Positions 51,420 through 61,907 of a stretch of 64,000 nt of DNA are shown one piece after another (position 1 is the stretch's first letter; each line of letters opens with the position of its first letter). The DNA lies in contig OX345648.1 in NCBI GenBank assembly GCA_947044365.1, forward strand, positions 5,789,617 through 5,853,616, read 5' to 3'. The DNA comes from Petrosia ficiformis (Eukaryota; Porifera; Demospongiae; Haplosclerida; Petrosiidae). The notes beneath the pieces were generated by a model, which saw nothing but the letters and a program-made list of their open reading frames with translations, had not been told where the DNA came from and searched no databases. A program made the translations under genes and the position numbers.

Positions 51420-52689
51420 ATGGCTACCTCTCAGCAGTTGGTCTTTCTATTGCTGATCATTTGCTTTCCAAATACAGTTTATAGTGGCAAGAAAATTGTA
51501 AAGGAGAAGGTGAGATTGAATGTGTCTTTGTTATCAAATGATTATCACATGATCAAATAGCTACATCGTACTAAATCACATGATGATCATGTGACAGATG
51601 ATAGTGTTCGTGAGAATGTACAATACTCATTAGTAATAGAGCATGCATTTGGAGATGGTAATATAGTAATATTTAATAATAATAATAATTAATATAACTT
51701 AATAAATACAGAATCTTCATTTGTGAAGAGAGGGACTTTAAAACTAAAGTCACTTCGAAGTTCAAATACTGCGAGCTTTATTCAAGAGCCCGTTACTAAT
51801 ACACAAATACAACGATTGAAGGTATTTATTTTAATTAATAATAATATTATTAACTATTATTATTTCAGGATGCAGTATTATCCAATGAGATGTATTATAT
51901 TAGAACCAGTACTAATATATCAACCGATGATGGTGATGATACTAATAACAATGTAACTGTTACTACATTCATTAGTGCTGTAAGGATTAACAGTATACAA
52001 TGGGCACTTTTAGTAAACTAGACATACTATAACTAAAAGTGGTCATTATCGTCAACACTAGTATGTATATATGTTCATTATATAGTGTGTTGTTATCAAA
52101 TCTCATTTCACTGATAAGATAGTCGTTCATGGAGATGGTAAAGGTAAATCCTCGTAAATATGCCACACCCATAAAATTCTTATCTAATTAATTATTCAGG
52201 TAGTATATTTGGATTAACATTATTACCATCTAATTCTGTATTGAGAAATGGTTTGAAGTGTACTGAGGATGATATGATGGTATATAATGTATAATAATGA
52301 ATATAATTATTTCATTAATATATACATCTAGTCTGTTAGTGTGAATACATTTAGTACATCTGTTAGTTATAGTACAGGCGAACAGGGACCATCGTAAGTA
52401 ATGTTAATATTAATAATTATTAATAATTAATAATATTTTTATATAGTCCTAATACTCAGGCTTTTTTACAGAAAGTAGAAGTTGAACAAGCTAAAAAGGA
52501 AACAGAGGATAATCGTTCATTCCTTCAGAAATATGTTAGTCGAAACCTGTTTTTAAATAGATAGTCAATATCATTATTCTATTCATATTCACATAGTGGT
52601 TGTATTTAATTATTGGATTCGTGGCATTTCAATTTCTAACAGCAGGAGGAGGAGGAGGAGGAGGAGGAGGAGGAGGGGGAGGACAATGA
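51420..52689 (+). CDS. EMC10: EMC10, ER membrane complex subunit 10
   Basis: Lumenal/anchored subunit of the EMC, which inserts membrane proteins into the ER. Signal peptide MATSQQLVFLLLIICFPNTV starts at 51420. Exons then give YSLVIEHAFGD, SFVKRGTLKLKSL, DAVLSNEMYYIRTST, VVIKSHFTDKIVVHGDG, SIFGLTLLPSN, and QAFLQKVEVEQAKKETEDNR. These are followed by SFLQKYWLYLIIGFVAFQFL and a poly-Gly tail ending GGQ at 52689. The order (H-S/A-F, KRG-L, YWxY, membrane helix, poly-Gly) matches the animal protein. Seven or so introns are mostly 50-100 bp. One (near 51980-52085) carries a dispersed repeat also found at 19609. Confidence 0.93.
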
Positions 52690-53022
52690 ATGCAAATATT
52701 TATATAATAATTCATCACGCATTTTGATCATTAATCATTTAAATCAATGCCACTCTTCTCTTAGCTCTAAGTACAATCCTATACTACATCCAATTTAGTC
52801 TTCAAAGTACTCAAGTATGTAACACACAGTCATGACAGAACTAATAATTACTGTAACTCCCCTACACATGGGTAGAATTAATAATATATAATATATAAAT
52901 ACTGAATCATGTATTTGTAGCAGGATCGACCATCTTGACAAGAGATGAATAGATTTTTTAATAACATTCTCATAAACATTTTTGCAAAAAAAAAAACAAA
53001 AACAAACCAATTATTTAAAAGA
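52690..53022. other. Convergent 3' UTR interval of EMC10 and ZDHHC17
   Basis: 333 bp, AT-rich, with an A-rich run near 52985-53005. Nothing else recognised. Confidence 0.6.
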
Positions 53023-56000
53023 TTATGATTGTTTCACTGGTTCTGATATCTCAATATCAGATTGTTCACCAGACCCAGTACCCTCTCCGCTCCTCTGAGT
53101 ATTATTATTATCATAACTATAAGATGACAATTGAGTGTTTGAAGTATACGGCATTGGTATTTTAACTGTGGGTTCTGAGTCATCATCAATATCAACAGAC
53201 AAAGGATTGAGGTTTTTAGGAATATCGTAGGTTTTTGTCCAATCAACTGATTTCTCTTCTTTTGTATTACAACATGTGAAACCAAAAAAGTCTCCACAAT
53301 TAGCACATGCACCACGACTGAAATAGAGATATTAAATATTAATAAATACATTATATTAATGAATGTATAAGATAGATGTTAAACTGATAGATAGATAGAT
53401 ATATATAGAACTCTTTACTAACTGGAATGGACTCAATCCTCCTAGTTTTAAGAAATGTTCATACCGATGTGCATTCCTTTTCTCATTAGTTGTCATACCT
53501 TGACAAAACAACTAGAAAAATAATTAATTATTCATTGATTATAATTAATGAGCAGTAATTTATTAATTAAATACATACCTTAATTAGCTACCCACCCTAA
53601 TTATTTTTAAGGAGGTCTGTATACTAATTAACAACATACCTGAAATATTTGTGATACCAGTAGTAAATATACCCATGTAAAATGTAATAGACTCATTAAA
53701 AAAATGAATCCAATGAACGGATCTGATGAAATGTAATGCCAACCACGTAATATAATATTCTGTGTAGAATCAACATGGGAGAAATGAAACATATCTAGAA
53801 GAGAGAGAGAAAGAGAGGGGGGAGAGAGGGAGAGAGAGAAAGAGGGGGAGAGGAGAGAAATATACATATGAAATGAAAGCACTGTAGTTCAAAGAGACAC
53901 TTACATGCGAGAGATGCTTTGAGAGCCCAAATTAACATTATAACTAGACACAATAGATAACACAGAAACATTTTATGATTACGTAATCCTAAAGAGAGAA
54001 AAGGGCATTAAATAGAATAATAATAAATATAATTATACTAACCTATACAATTATCAACCCATGGACAATGATGATCAAAACGAGCCACACACCTCTTACA
54101 TGCTGGGCAATGTTTAGAACGAATGGGTCTTCTTGCCTATGAATAATTAATATTAATAATCATGAATAATTAATTACTTACCAGACATGAGGTACAGAAA
54201 CTTCCTGCTGAAAATTTGCCTTCTTCACATAATCTAAAAATATTCTAAACAATATATAATATTAATAAACGAGACATACCATTAAATATTAATACTAGGG
54301 ACTTACCCGATATTCTTCCTTTGGTATTAATGTTTTAGGAATATACCCAGGATCAGAACGCCAGGTTTTATAAAATGTGTAAACCATCACAATAGATAAT
54401 ATAAATAAATAGAATACATTAGTTACTATACCAGCTGCATTATGGTGTTAAGATAATAATAGTATTCTATTAATAGTAACATCATTATAGAGTGGGTATT
54501 CTATTAATAGTAACAATATAGTAACAGTATAGTAATTACATGTTAATAATAGAATAGGTATTCTATTAATAGTAACATAACAACAGAACAAGTATTCTAT
54601 TTATAGTGATATAACACACAAATATAGAACAAGTTATATAATCTCATCACATGACAAGGATACTAGGTACAAAGTAGGCAAACACTGCTAAATAAAGCCA
54701 AAACTTAGTTCCCCAAACTAAACCAAATGCCATCGGATTATCTTCAGGACTAACAGGTAAATATAATCTGTGATGAAATATAATAGGATGAGAGATAGAT
54801 AGATAAAGTAGATAGAGATGAGGTAGATATAGATAGATAGATGTTGTACATACAAAAGGACTCACAATATAAATTGTTTAATGAACCAGGAACATATTGA
54901 AGTAGATATCATATAAGACCACCAGTTAGGACATACAACACCAAGATATGCCATAATACCAAGACCTACTGCTGGCATGAACAACATCATCCACCATGCA
55001 ACACGCTAATTAGAGACAGTGGTGAGACACATTAAACAACAGATAGATGGATAGATTACTAACTGGGTTTCTGGTTATCGTATCCCATATATTCTGAGGT
55101 GATCTCTTTTTCATTTCGACATTGATAACTTCAATACAATTTTTATTTTGACTAGACACTGCTACATCATATGGTGTTTTACCCTGTATATAAATATATA
55201 ATATAATTAATATTTACATATATTTAATAATTACCTCGTTATTTTGTGAATCAACAGGAGCACCAGCTTGACATAATAACCTCACAGCAAAGTAATTTGC
55301 TGACTCAGCACCATGATGAGTGGCTGTAAAATTAATTAAAACTAATTAATTTAATAATTACATATAACCTAACCTGTATTCTGTTTATTATCTACAATAC
55401 TCAAACTAGCACCTAATGAGATTAATAGACGAGCTGGATCGTAACTATAGCAACAAGAAGATAATTACATGATGTAATAGATATGTATTATATTACAATA
55501 CCTGTAACATCTCAGAGATGCTAACATCAATGGAGTTCGTCCGTCAGAATCAAGACAATTAATATTCTATACAAACCCATCAATATTACTATAGTAACCA
55601 TATATATGTACTATTGATGTACTACTTACTATAGGAAATCTAGGATGTGTAATGAGATATGCTACAATAGATGTAAATCCAAACTGAGCAGAGATATGAA
55701 GACAATTTAGACCTGTGGATATAACATGCCATCATCATGATTGACAATCATTACAAATTCCAGTGATGTGGTCTCCTTCATCACCCCTTATATACTACTA
55801 ACCTTCTTTATCCAGTATTTCTGGATTTGCACCATATCTCATCAGTAATATCACCATACCCAAATGTCCTTGTCTATTAAATGAATCACATGCTAATCAC
55901 GAGATCACATGATCACTTACCGTGCAGCCCAGTGTATGGGCGCAGACTGGAGCTCACCTCCTACAGCATTGACATTAGCTCCTTTCTGAATGAAGTAACT

Positions 56001-56507
56001 ACAAAATAATAATAAAATATTTATAATTTATTATGAATACCGTCTCTACCTTGCTACTGCAAATCTATTATTAATAGACGCCCAATGAAGTGGAGTAATA
56101 CCCTCACTATCTGAGAGAGATACATTTGCTCCCTCGGTTTCAACCAAATGACGACATCGTTCTAAATGCCCATATTGAGCTGCTTCAATCAGATTAAACA
56201 CTGAAGGATTTTTACCTGTGTGTATATAAATATACATATACATATTGTCCTATCTATTTAACATACGTATATGTCTTGGTGGTTCAGCTGTATGCTTGCA
56301 CTTTCCCTCATCTTCCTCTCCACCAGAGTGCTGAATGTATGGGCATTAATTGGAATAATTTGCTTTATACTATATCAGTAAACTACATCACTCATTGTAA
56401 TACATAAATAAAGTATGATGACATTATAATTACAACTCATTTCTGCTTACCTCTTCTCTCTCATCTCCACTGCTACTCAAATGTATCTCCTCTAATTCAG
56501 CCATCAT
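53023..56507 (-). CDS. ZDHHC17: ZDHHC17 (HIP14) ankyrin-repeat palmitoyltransferase
   Basis: S-acyltransferase of the Golgi and vesicles. The start at 56507 reads [18 protein letters not shown]. Ankyrin repeats occupy about 56240-55190 ([38 protein letters not shown], and later [14 protein letters not shown] units). Several membrane helices lie near 55000-54650. The catalytic cysteine-rich domain near 54150-54050 reads [17 protein letters not shown] followed by [15 protein letters not shown], with the DHHC motif intact. The C-terminal exon has [13 protein letters not shown] and [10 protein letters not shown], corresponding to the vertebrate C-terminal IVDWTRQYTI block, then an acidic tail ending SEPVKQS at 53023. 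The ankyrin plus DHHC architecture separates it from other ZDHHC enzymes; ZDHHC13 is the only close alternative. Confidence 0.93.
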
Positions 56508-56526
56508 TTATATACTAATGTGCATC

Positions 56527-56538
56527 TGCGCATGCGCA
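56527..56538. promoter_or_regulatory. Perfect NRF1 palindrome in the ZDHHC17/SYCP3 promoter
   Basis: TGCGCATGCGCA, an exact match to the NRF1 consensus, sits in the 119 bp between the divergent start codons. CpG-rich sequence is rare elsewhere in the window. Confidence 0.75.
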
Positions 56539-56626
56539 GTTGCAATCAATGTTATTCTGGAGGGAAATATAAGACTTATAAGTTAAACTTTACACGTGTT
56601 TCCTGCACTTTCAAGTAACTTGCAAC

Positions 56627-56789
56627 ATGCCTGCTGGTAAGGGTAAATGTCGTCCAAAAAACAGTGTAATTCCTCCAAAGACACCTATTGGTTCAGCATT
56701 ACTGGATGAAGAACAAGGACAGTTTCCTTTAGACGATATATTTGCTGGTTAGTTCGAGAAACAATTTGTACTGGAATTACATGTAGTGG

Positions 56790-56828
<39 letters not shown>

Positions 56829-58073
56829 AATTATGTGTATAGATTATGTTGTTTTATTGCAGGTGAATTGCCCAGTGAGCCATCTACCTCCAGGGGTAAG
56901 AAAAGAGGATATTCTGAAGGAACTTCATACAAGTGAGAATACATAATTATAAGGTACGGGAGGGTATTTAATTTGTGTTATTATACAATAGTGGTGAAAT
57001 GGAGAAACTGTTATCTGGATTTGGAACAGACTTTTCCAAAAGCCTTCAAACTAAACGGAAAAGATTGGAAACATTCACACATGAATCATTAATATCCAGT
57101 GATAAGAAAGTGAAGGAAATGTGCCAATCTCAACAAGCTGAGAGGTAGAATCTAATTACATATACATCTATCTATGTTATCTATCTATCTCAGACACAAA
57201 CTAACAGATGAATATCGTAGACAAGTGACCACAGTATTTGGACAGTGGGAAGAAGATATGGGAAAGATGAAAGATGGCGAAGAGAAGATACTGACATTAA
57301 TGAAACAACATCATAAATTATTCCAACAACAAAGAGTTGTTCAGACACAACGATTCAAGACTATGAAGCAACTTCATGAACAATTTATGAAAGTGAGTAA
57401 TGGATGGACAGGACTAGTGACTAGAATGGATGAATAGTTGTTAGTCCATCCATCCATTAGTTATTTACTCGGGATAACTAATGGGTGGGTAATGGACAAT
57501 TTGAAGAACTAGTGGGAGGGTGAGTGGACAAATGAATGGACTAATGGGACCCATTAGTCCATTCATTTGTCCCCATTACCCTATCTATCTCTTCATTATT
57601 GAGCCACTACATAACAATTGTTCATTTACCAATCTACTATATGCCCCATTACGGGCCATTAGTATGTCCACTCATCCTACCAGTAGTTCATCCATTTGAC
57701 CACTCAACCCAACCTACTAGTGGATGTGTAAACTGGTGATTGGTCATCTGGTCCATTCACCAAGCCATTAGTTCTTAACAAGTAGGTGAATGAACTAATG
57801 GTTGGATGGATGAACTAGGGGGAGGGTGAATGGACTACCATTAGTTTATGCGTAATGGTTGGATGGACAGATGGATGACTATATATGTATTTTATTTAGG
57901 GGTTAGATACACTGGATAGAAACCATATTGAACAAGCTAGTAATATGCAAGATGAACTAAAAAAGGAGATGGTACAATTGAGAAAGAAGATATTAATGGA
58001 TTCTCAACAACACGAGATATCAACAGTGAGACGATCATTACAATCTATGTTAGCACAAGTTGGAGAGGAATAA
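56627..58073 (+). CDS. SYCP3: SYCP3, synaptonemal complex lateral element protein (Cor1 family)
   Basis: Meiotic chromosome axis protein forming filaments of antiparallel coiled-coil tetramers. The start at 56627 reads MPAGKGKCRPKNSVIPPKTP, a basic unstructured arm. The Cor1 core then reads EMEKLLSGFGTDFSKSLQTK, RKRLETFTHESL, HKLTDEYRRQVTTVFGQWEE, KILTLMKQHHKLFQQQRVVQ, QRFKTMKQLHEQFMK and KEMVQLRKKILMDSQQHE. It ends RRSLQSMLAQVGEE. These blocks match the vertebrate protein along its whole coiled coil (FQQW, KILN, QQ-RVVQ-QR-KT-KQL-EQF, RKSLQSML). Length is about 220-240 aa, the family norm. A long intron holds ATGGACTAATGG repeats. Confidence 0.93.
57430..57875. repeat. ATGGACTAATGG-type repeats with inverted arms in a SYCP3 intron
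   Basis: Units such as GGACTAATGG on one arm and CCATTAGTCCA on the other alternate, so the segment can fold back on itself. Related to the PI3K intron repeat at 4030-4250. Confidence 0.75.
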
Positions 58074-58254
58074 AGAGACTATTATTATAATACATTATAG
58101 CACAAATTAAATTATAATCCGAAGTATATTAATAAATAATTTTACTAAATAATAATCATCACTGCACTAGTAATAATAATTAATTCAGGGTCTACCCCTT
58201 ATTAAAATGTATACAAAACAATAATAACCTGTTCAATAATTATCATGTGGTTTA

Positions 58255-60654
58255 TTAATTGGTGGGTGTGGTTTTAGGTGACGTTATTGATGGATAAGGT
58301 ATAGTAAAACAACTGACCTCCAAATAATTACACACTTGATTTATAATCACTACACAAAATGCGATTAAGTCGTATATCAGATAAAACTAAAAGTGAAAGA
58401 GAATACTTAAATAAATTGTGTGTTTTAGTTAGCTAACTAGTGGCACATAACGACCACTGTTACCATGGTAACTGGGACATTACAAACTAGTTGTGTATAA
58501 CTACCACTGTTACCATGGTAACTGGGACATTACAAAGTCATTACAATAATATTAACATACAAACACACATACCGTAACACCTAATAAGAGATAGTACTCT
58601 GGTATGATACAACCTAGGAACGTATTTCCAACTATAATAAGTGGACCTAACATGATAGAATCAAATAATGGCATAGGCATTTTACACATACCAGCAATCT
58701 ATAGGGAGGAGGGTAATATATGAATATTCATTAGTTTAAAGACCCAGTATGGAACATACCATCATATATATTGTGAATTTAATAAAAGGTCCAACCATAG
58801 CTACCAGAAACGTCATTGCCTCATTGTCAAGCATCTTATTAGGTGAGTTTATTGCATAATATATCGTAAGAAGTATTAATATTGAAGCTGGTATAATAGG
58901 TGAGAGGACACTAGTATCCTGAATGGGAAATATAGGAATATGAAAATGAAGATGAAAGATTGGGGAACATTTTTCTGAGGTCTATGAATGATGTTGGATA
59001 AATAGTGTATGTGTGTACATGTGTATATCAAGCATGGGACCAAGCACTTCTCAGCTGGAAGCATTTGCACTTGTACTTAAGTACATTTCCACTAGTAGTA
59101 CTTGTACTTTACCTATTTCCTTACAAATTACTTTGCCCCTCATGACTTGACATTGTATGTACATGTATGGATGGATGACTGTATGTATGTATGCATGTAT
59201 GAGAATTCTTACAGCTACAGTAGATCCATTTTTTCCTTTGCCTTGTGTGAGTATTACAATAGAAGCACTTATAAAATTTATTACAGTGGGTAGTACAACT
59301 CCACCAAACAAGAAATATTTTAGAGGTAAACCAAATCCTGGCATCTGTAGTTAACACTTATAGTAATAACATTATAACATTTAGTATGTTAATATACCAA
59401 TTCTTTCCATATTTCAGTACCAAATATAAACACTGTTATCATGATACCAATATGACAAAACTGAGCCTCTGTACAATCAACTCTACAAAAAAAGATAAGA
59501 CACTTATTTATATGTACTATAGTATATACCGTATAGCAGGAAATTTTTGACGTTCTAATTAATTAAGTTTATAATTTTTGCTGGATTTTAAATTCGCGTA
59601 ACTCTATGTGCGTGAAATTAAATTCCTGTTATATAAAATTCCTAATAAAAAAAGTATTGCGGTATTTTTTTGAAACACGTGTTAAAAAATGGCCACTGAA
59701 GCTGAGCTAGAAATCGTTAGCTGTGTTAGAGGGTTCCATGTTTATCGTTTCTTGTGGAATCCTGTACTTGGAGAAGAGCTAATTTGTAGAAGAGAAATAC
59801 AGAGGTACAAATTTTTATAACCATTAATATTATGTGGATTTTAATTTCGCGCACTTGTGGAAGCGCAAAATATAATTCCTCGCGAACAAAAACTGCTATA
59901 CGGTAGTTTAATATCATAATATTAATACATGATTATATTACTATAGTATATAGTTTAATATATTGTACATGATTACAATTACAAGTATACTAAAGTATAC
60001 TAAAGCTATTGACATTAAACGTTAATGGTTATGGTATTTCTATTTATACATACATTTAAATAAAAAGAAATAATTTCTCACTTTTTGAAATAGAGACATC
60101 CACTAACATAAGTCTGCCAATGATAAATATAATTAATTAATTCCATTAACACAACGAAAGTCAGCATTAGGTAAGGATACTCGTTGAGTCCAGCAGCACT
60201 TGCCCCAGCCAAGGCAACAAGAAATGTAGATATCGCATCACATCCATGATCAAATAACTCTCCAAGCTGGTTATTAGTACCAGTTCGTCTGGCTTGCTTA
60301 CCATCTATTCCATCCAATGCTTGATATGCAAAAAGGCCAATGCCACAGATCAGATATACCCATCCAGGAGACTAAGAGAAAGAATATATCTAATTAACAG
60401 GAAATGAAATTATTTCTTCTTACGTTTCCCATTCCATTCATATCATAGAGTATTACAGCTAAACTAGTGACTATATTAACCAGTAAACCAGAGAAAGTTA
60501 GTAGATTAGGTGCAACCCACAGAGGTACTTGGTTCACTAACCACCTCCAAAATGGCTGCATGAATACCTCAGAGATAGATGTCCCTTTAGCATTGTATTT
60601 GTGGTTCTTTAGACCTCGCAAATGATCAGCAGTTAGCACCTGCTTCAATCTCAT
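58255..60654 (-). CDS. CEPT1: Choline/ethanolamine phosphotransferase (CEPT1/CHPT1)
   Basis: Multi-pass ER/Golgi enzyme that transfers phosphocholine or phosphoethanolamine from the CDP-alcohol to diacylglycerol. The start at 60654 reads MRLKQVLTADHLRGLKNHKY, followed by VPLWVAPNLLTFSGLLVNI. The CDP-alcohol phosphotransferase motif reads DGIDGKQARR, then GELFDHGCD, with all four conserved Asp and the Ala-Arg and Gly in place (about 60310-60230). Further on are HWQTYVSG and GKNGSTVA joined to DTSVLSPIIP, another membrane block, and the last exon YDLIAFCVVIINQVCNYLEV, ending at 58255. A transposon-like insert (59527-59905) lies in one intron. Whether it is CEPT1 or CHPT1 cannot be settled. Confidence 0.93.
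58444..58545. repeat. 50-bp duplication carrying two GTTACCATGGTAAC palindromes
   Basis: GTTACCATGGTAAC at 58459-58472 and 58509-58522 fits the RFX X-box consensus GTTRCCATGGYAAC. Both lie in the last intron of the CEPT1/CHPT1 gene. Confidence 0.85.
59527..59905 (+). mobile_element. Non-autonomous TIR element with a HIRAN-like exon
   Basis: CCGTATAGCAG at 59529 and its exact complement CTGCTATACGG ending at 59903 form inverted ends flanked by TA on both sides, as for Tc1/mariner-type insertions. Inside, 59689-59804 encodes MATEAELEIVSCVRGFHVYR then WNPVLGEELICRRE and ends at a GT donor. The R-G-(F/Y)-H-V-Y-x-W-P-x-x-G-E-x-L-C-R-R pattern is like HIRAN-type exons common in early-branching animals. 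Only this one exon is present, so it is a captured fragment or a deleted element. Confidence 0.7.
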
Positions 60655-60790
60655 TACTATCTAAAAAAGAAATGAAACGTATTACTCAAAACCAAACTGC
60701 AGTCTCACACCTTCAAAATCTTGCAGTATATATAATAATTTAAAAATATTGAGAACTTTTGATCAATTAGGTATAATACGGTAGAGGCAC

Positions 60791-61807
60791 ATGGAGAGGG
60801 TTTATAAGAGGAACATCCTCTATCAGCAGATATCCTACAAGTTGAATCACGTGAGAGATGTAATAAGGAACAGAGAGGGAGGAACATTCCTATGGGCTCT
60901 CTTAGGTGCTGTATATCTATTGGACACATTACTGGGTGTAATCGTTATCAGTTTATTAGTCTCCATTGGATGGGAGGGGCTGATTGGTGAATATATAACT
61001 ACTTATGTATTAGGTATGTTACACTATACAAAACAATTACTACAATGGCTAATGGTTGTTCCCGCCGGACTCAAACTCAATAATCCATTAACGGAATTCT
61101 TAGCAGATAAATTCATTAATTTATTAAAATTATGGGAATTATTCTACGTCTCATTAATACATTATTATTTGAAGTCCATTCTCTCAGTGGTGTTATCCAT
61201 GAAGTACTTTGGACTTACGATAGTTCTGGCTATAATATTTGATTTCTTGAAATTCCTCAATATTTGGTTAATATGTTTTTACATATTCTCATCTCGTATA
61301 TTATGGTTCCAGTTATCTGTTAGTAGAAGTCTCTTTCGTCTCTTTATGGGTCATAAATGGAACCCTTTACGTAATAGAGTAGACTCCTGTAACTATGACA
61401 CTAATCAACTTTTACTTGGTACTCTATTTTTCACGATAGTTCTTTTTCTCCTCCCAACGACAGCCATGTTTTTTATCATATTCTTTGGTCTTCGAATTAT
61501 CCAGTTTTCACTTCAAATGATAATTAGGTTCGTTATTGTATTTGTAAATAAACTAACAAGTTACGTATCTAACAGAATTTGTTCTATTTATACAAACCCA
61601 AGTATTTCAACTTTACAGTTCAAAATTACTGAGAATGTTAATTTAGAAACAGGTACATCAATTGTAACAGGATTATGGAATGGATATGAATTGACATTAC
61701 ATGAAATATCAGAGCTATGTAATAAAGACTATGATGACATGAAGAATGAGTTGAATCTAACTAAAGAACATACAATGAATAAATGGATTGATACTAACCC
61801 ATTTTAA
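60791..61807 (+). CDS. PIGQ: PIGQ (Gpi1) subunit of GPI-GlcNAc transferase, N-terminally short
   Basis: ER membrane subunit of the enzyme that adds GlcNAc to phosphatidylinositol, the first GPI-anchor step. A single exon of 338 aa carries the Gpi1 core: LLQWLMVVPAGLKLNNPLTE, YCFYI-type helices, and FRLFMGHKWNPLRNRVDSC followed by DTNQLLLGTLFFTIVLFLLP. The hydrophilic N-terminal 200-odd residues of the mammalian protein are missing; the first residues (LYQQISYKLNHVRDVIRNR) align to the segment just before its membrane core. Only 136 bp separate it from the divergent CEPT1 start, leaving no room for a large upstream exon nearby. No intron and no frame break were seen. Confidence 0.92.
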   Translation: MERVYKRNILYQQISYKLNHVRDVIRNREGGTFLWALLGAVYLLDTLLGVIVISLLVSIGWEGLIGEYITTYVLGMLHYTKQLLQWLMVVPAGLKLNNPLTEFLADKFINLLKLWELFYVSLIHYYLKSILSVVLSMKYFGLTIVLAIIFDFLKFLNIWLICFYIFSSRILWFQLSVSRSLFRLFMGHKWNPLRNRVDSCNYDTNQLLLGTLFFTIVLFLLPTTAMFFIIFFGLRIIQFSLQMIIRFVIVFVNKLTSYVSNRICSIYTNPSISTLQFKITENVNLETGTSIVTGLWNGYELTLHEISELCNKDYDDMKNELNLTKEHTMNKWIDTNPF

Positions 61808-61907
61808 TACATTTTAATGTATTATATTAAAACAATGATTTGATGAAAAAAAATAGTTTTGAGAAATCCAAAATAAATATAGATTTGTAAATGAGTTAAA
61901 ATGTTAA

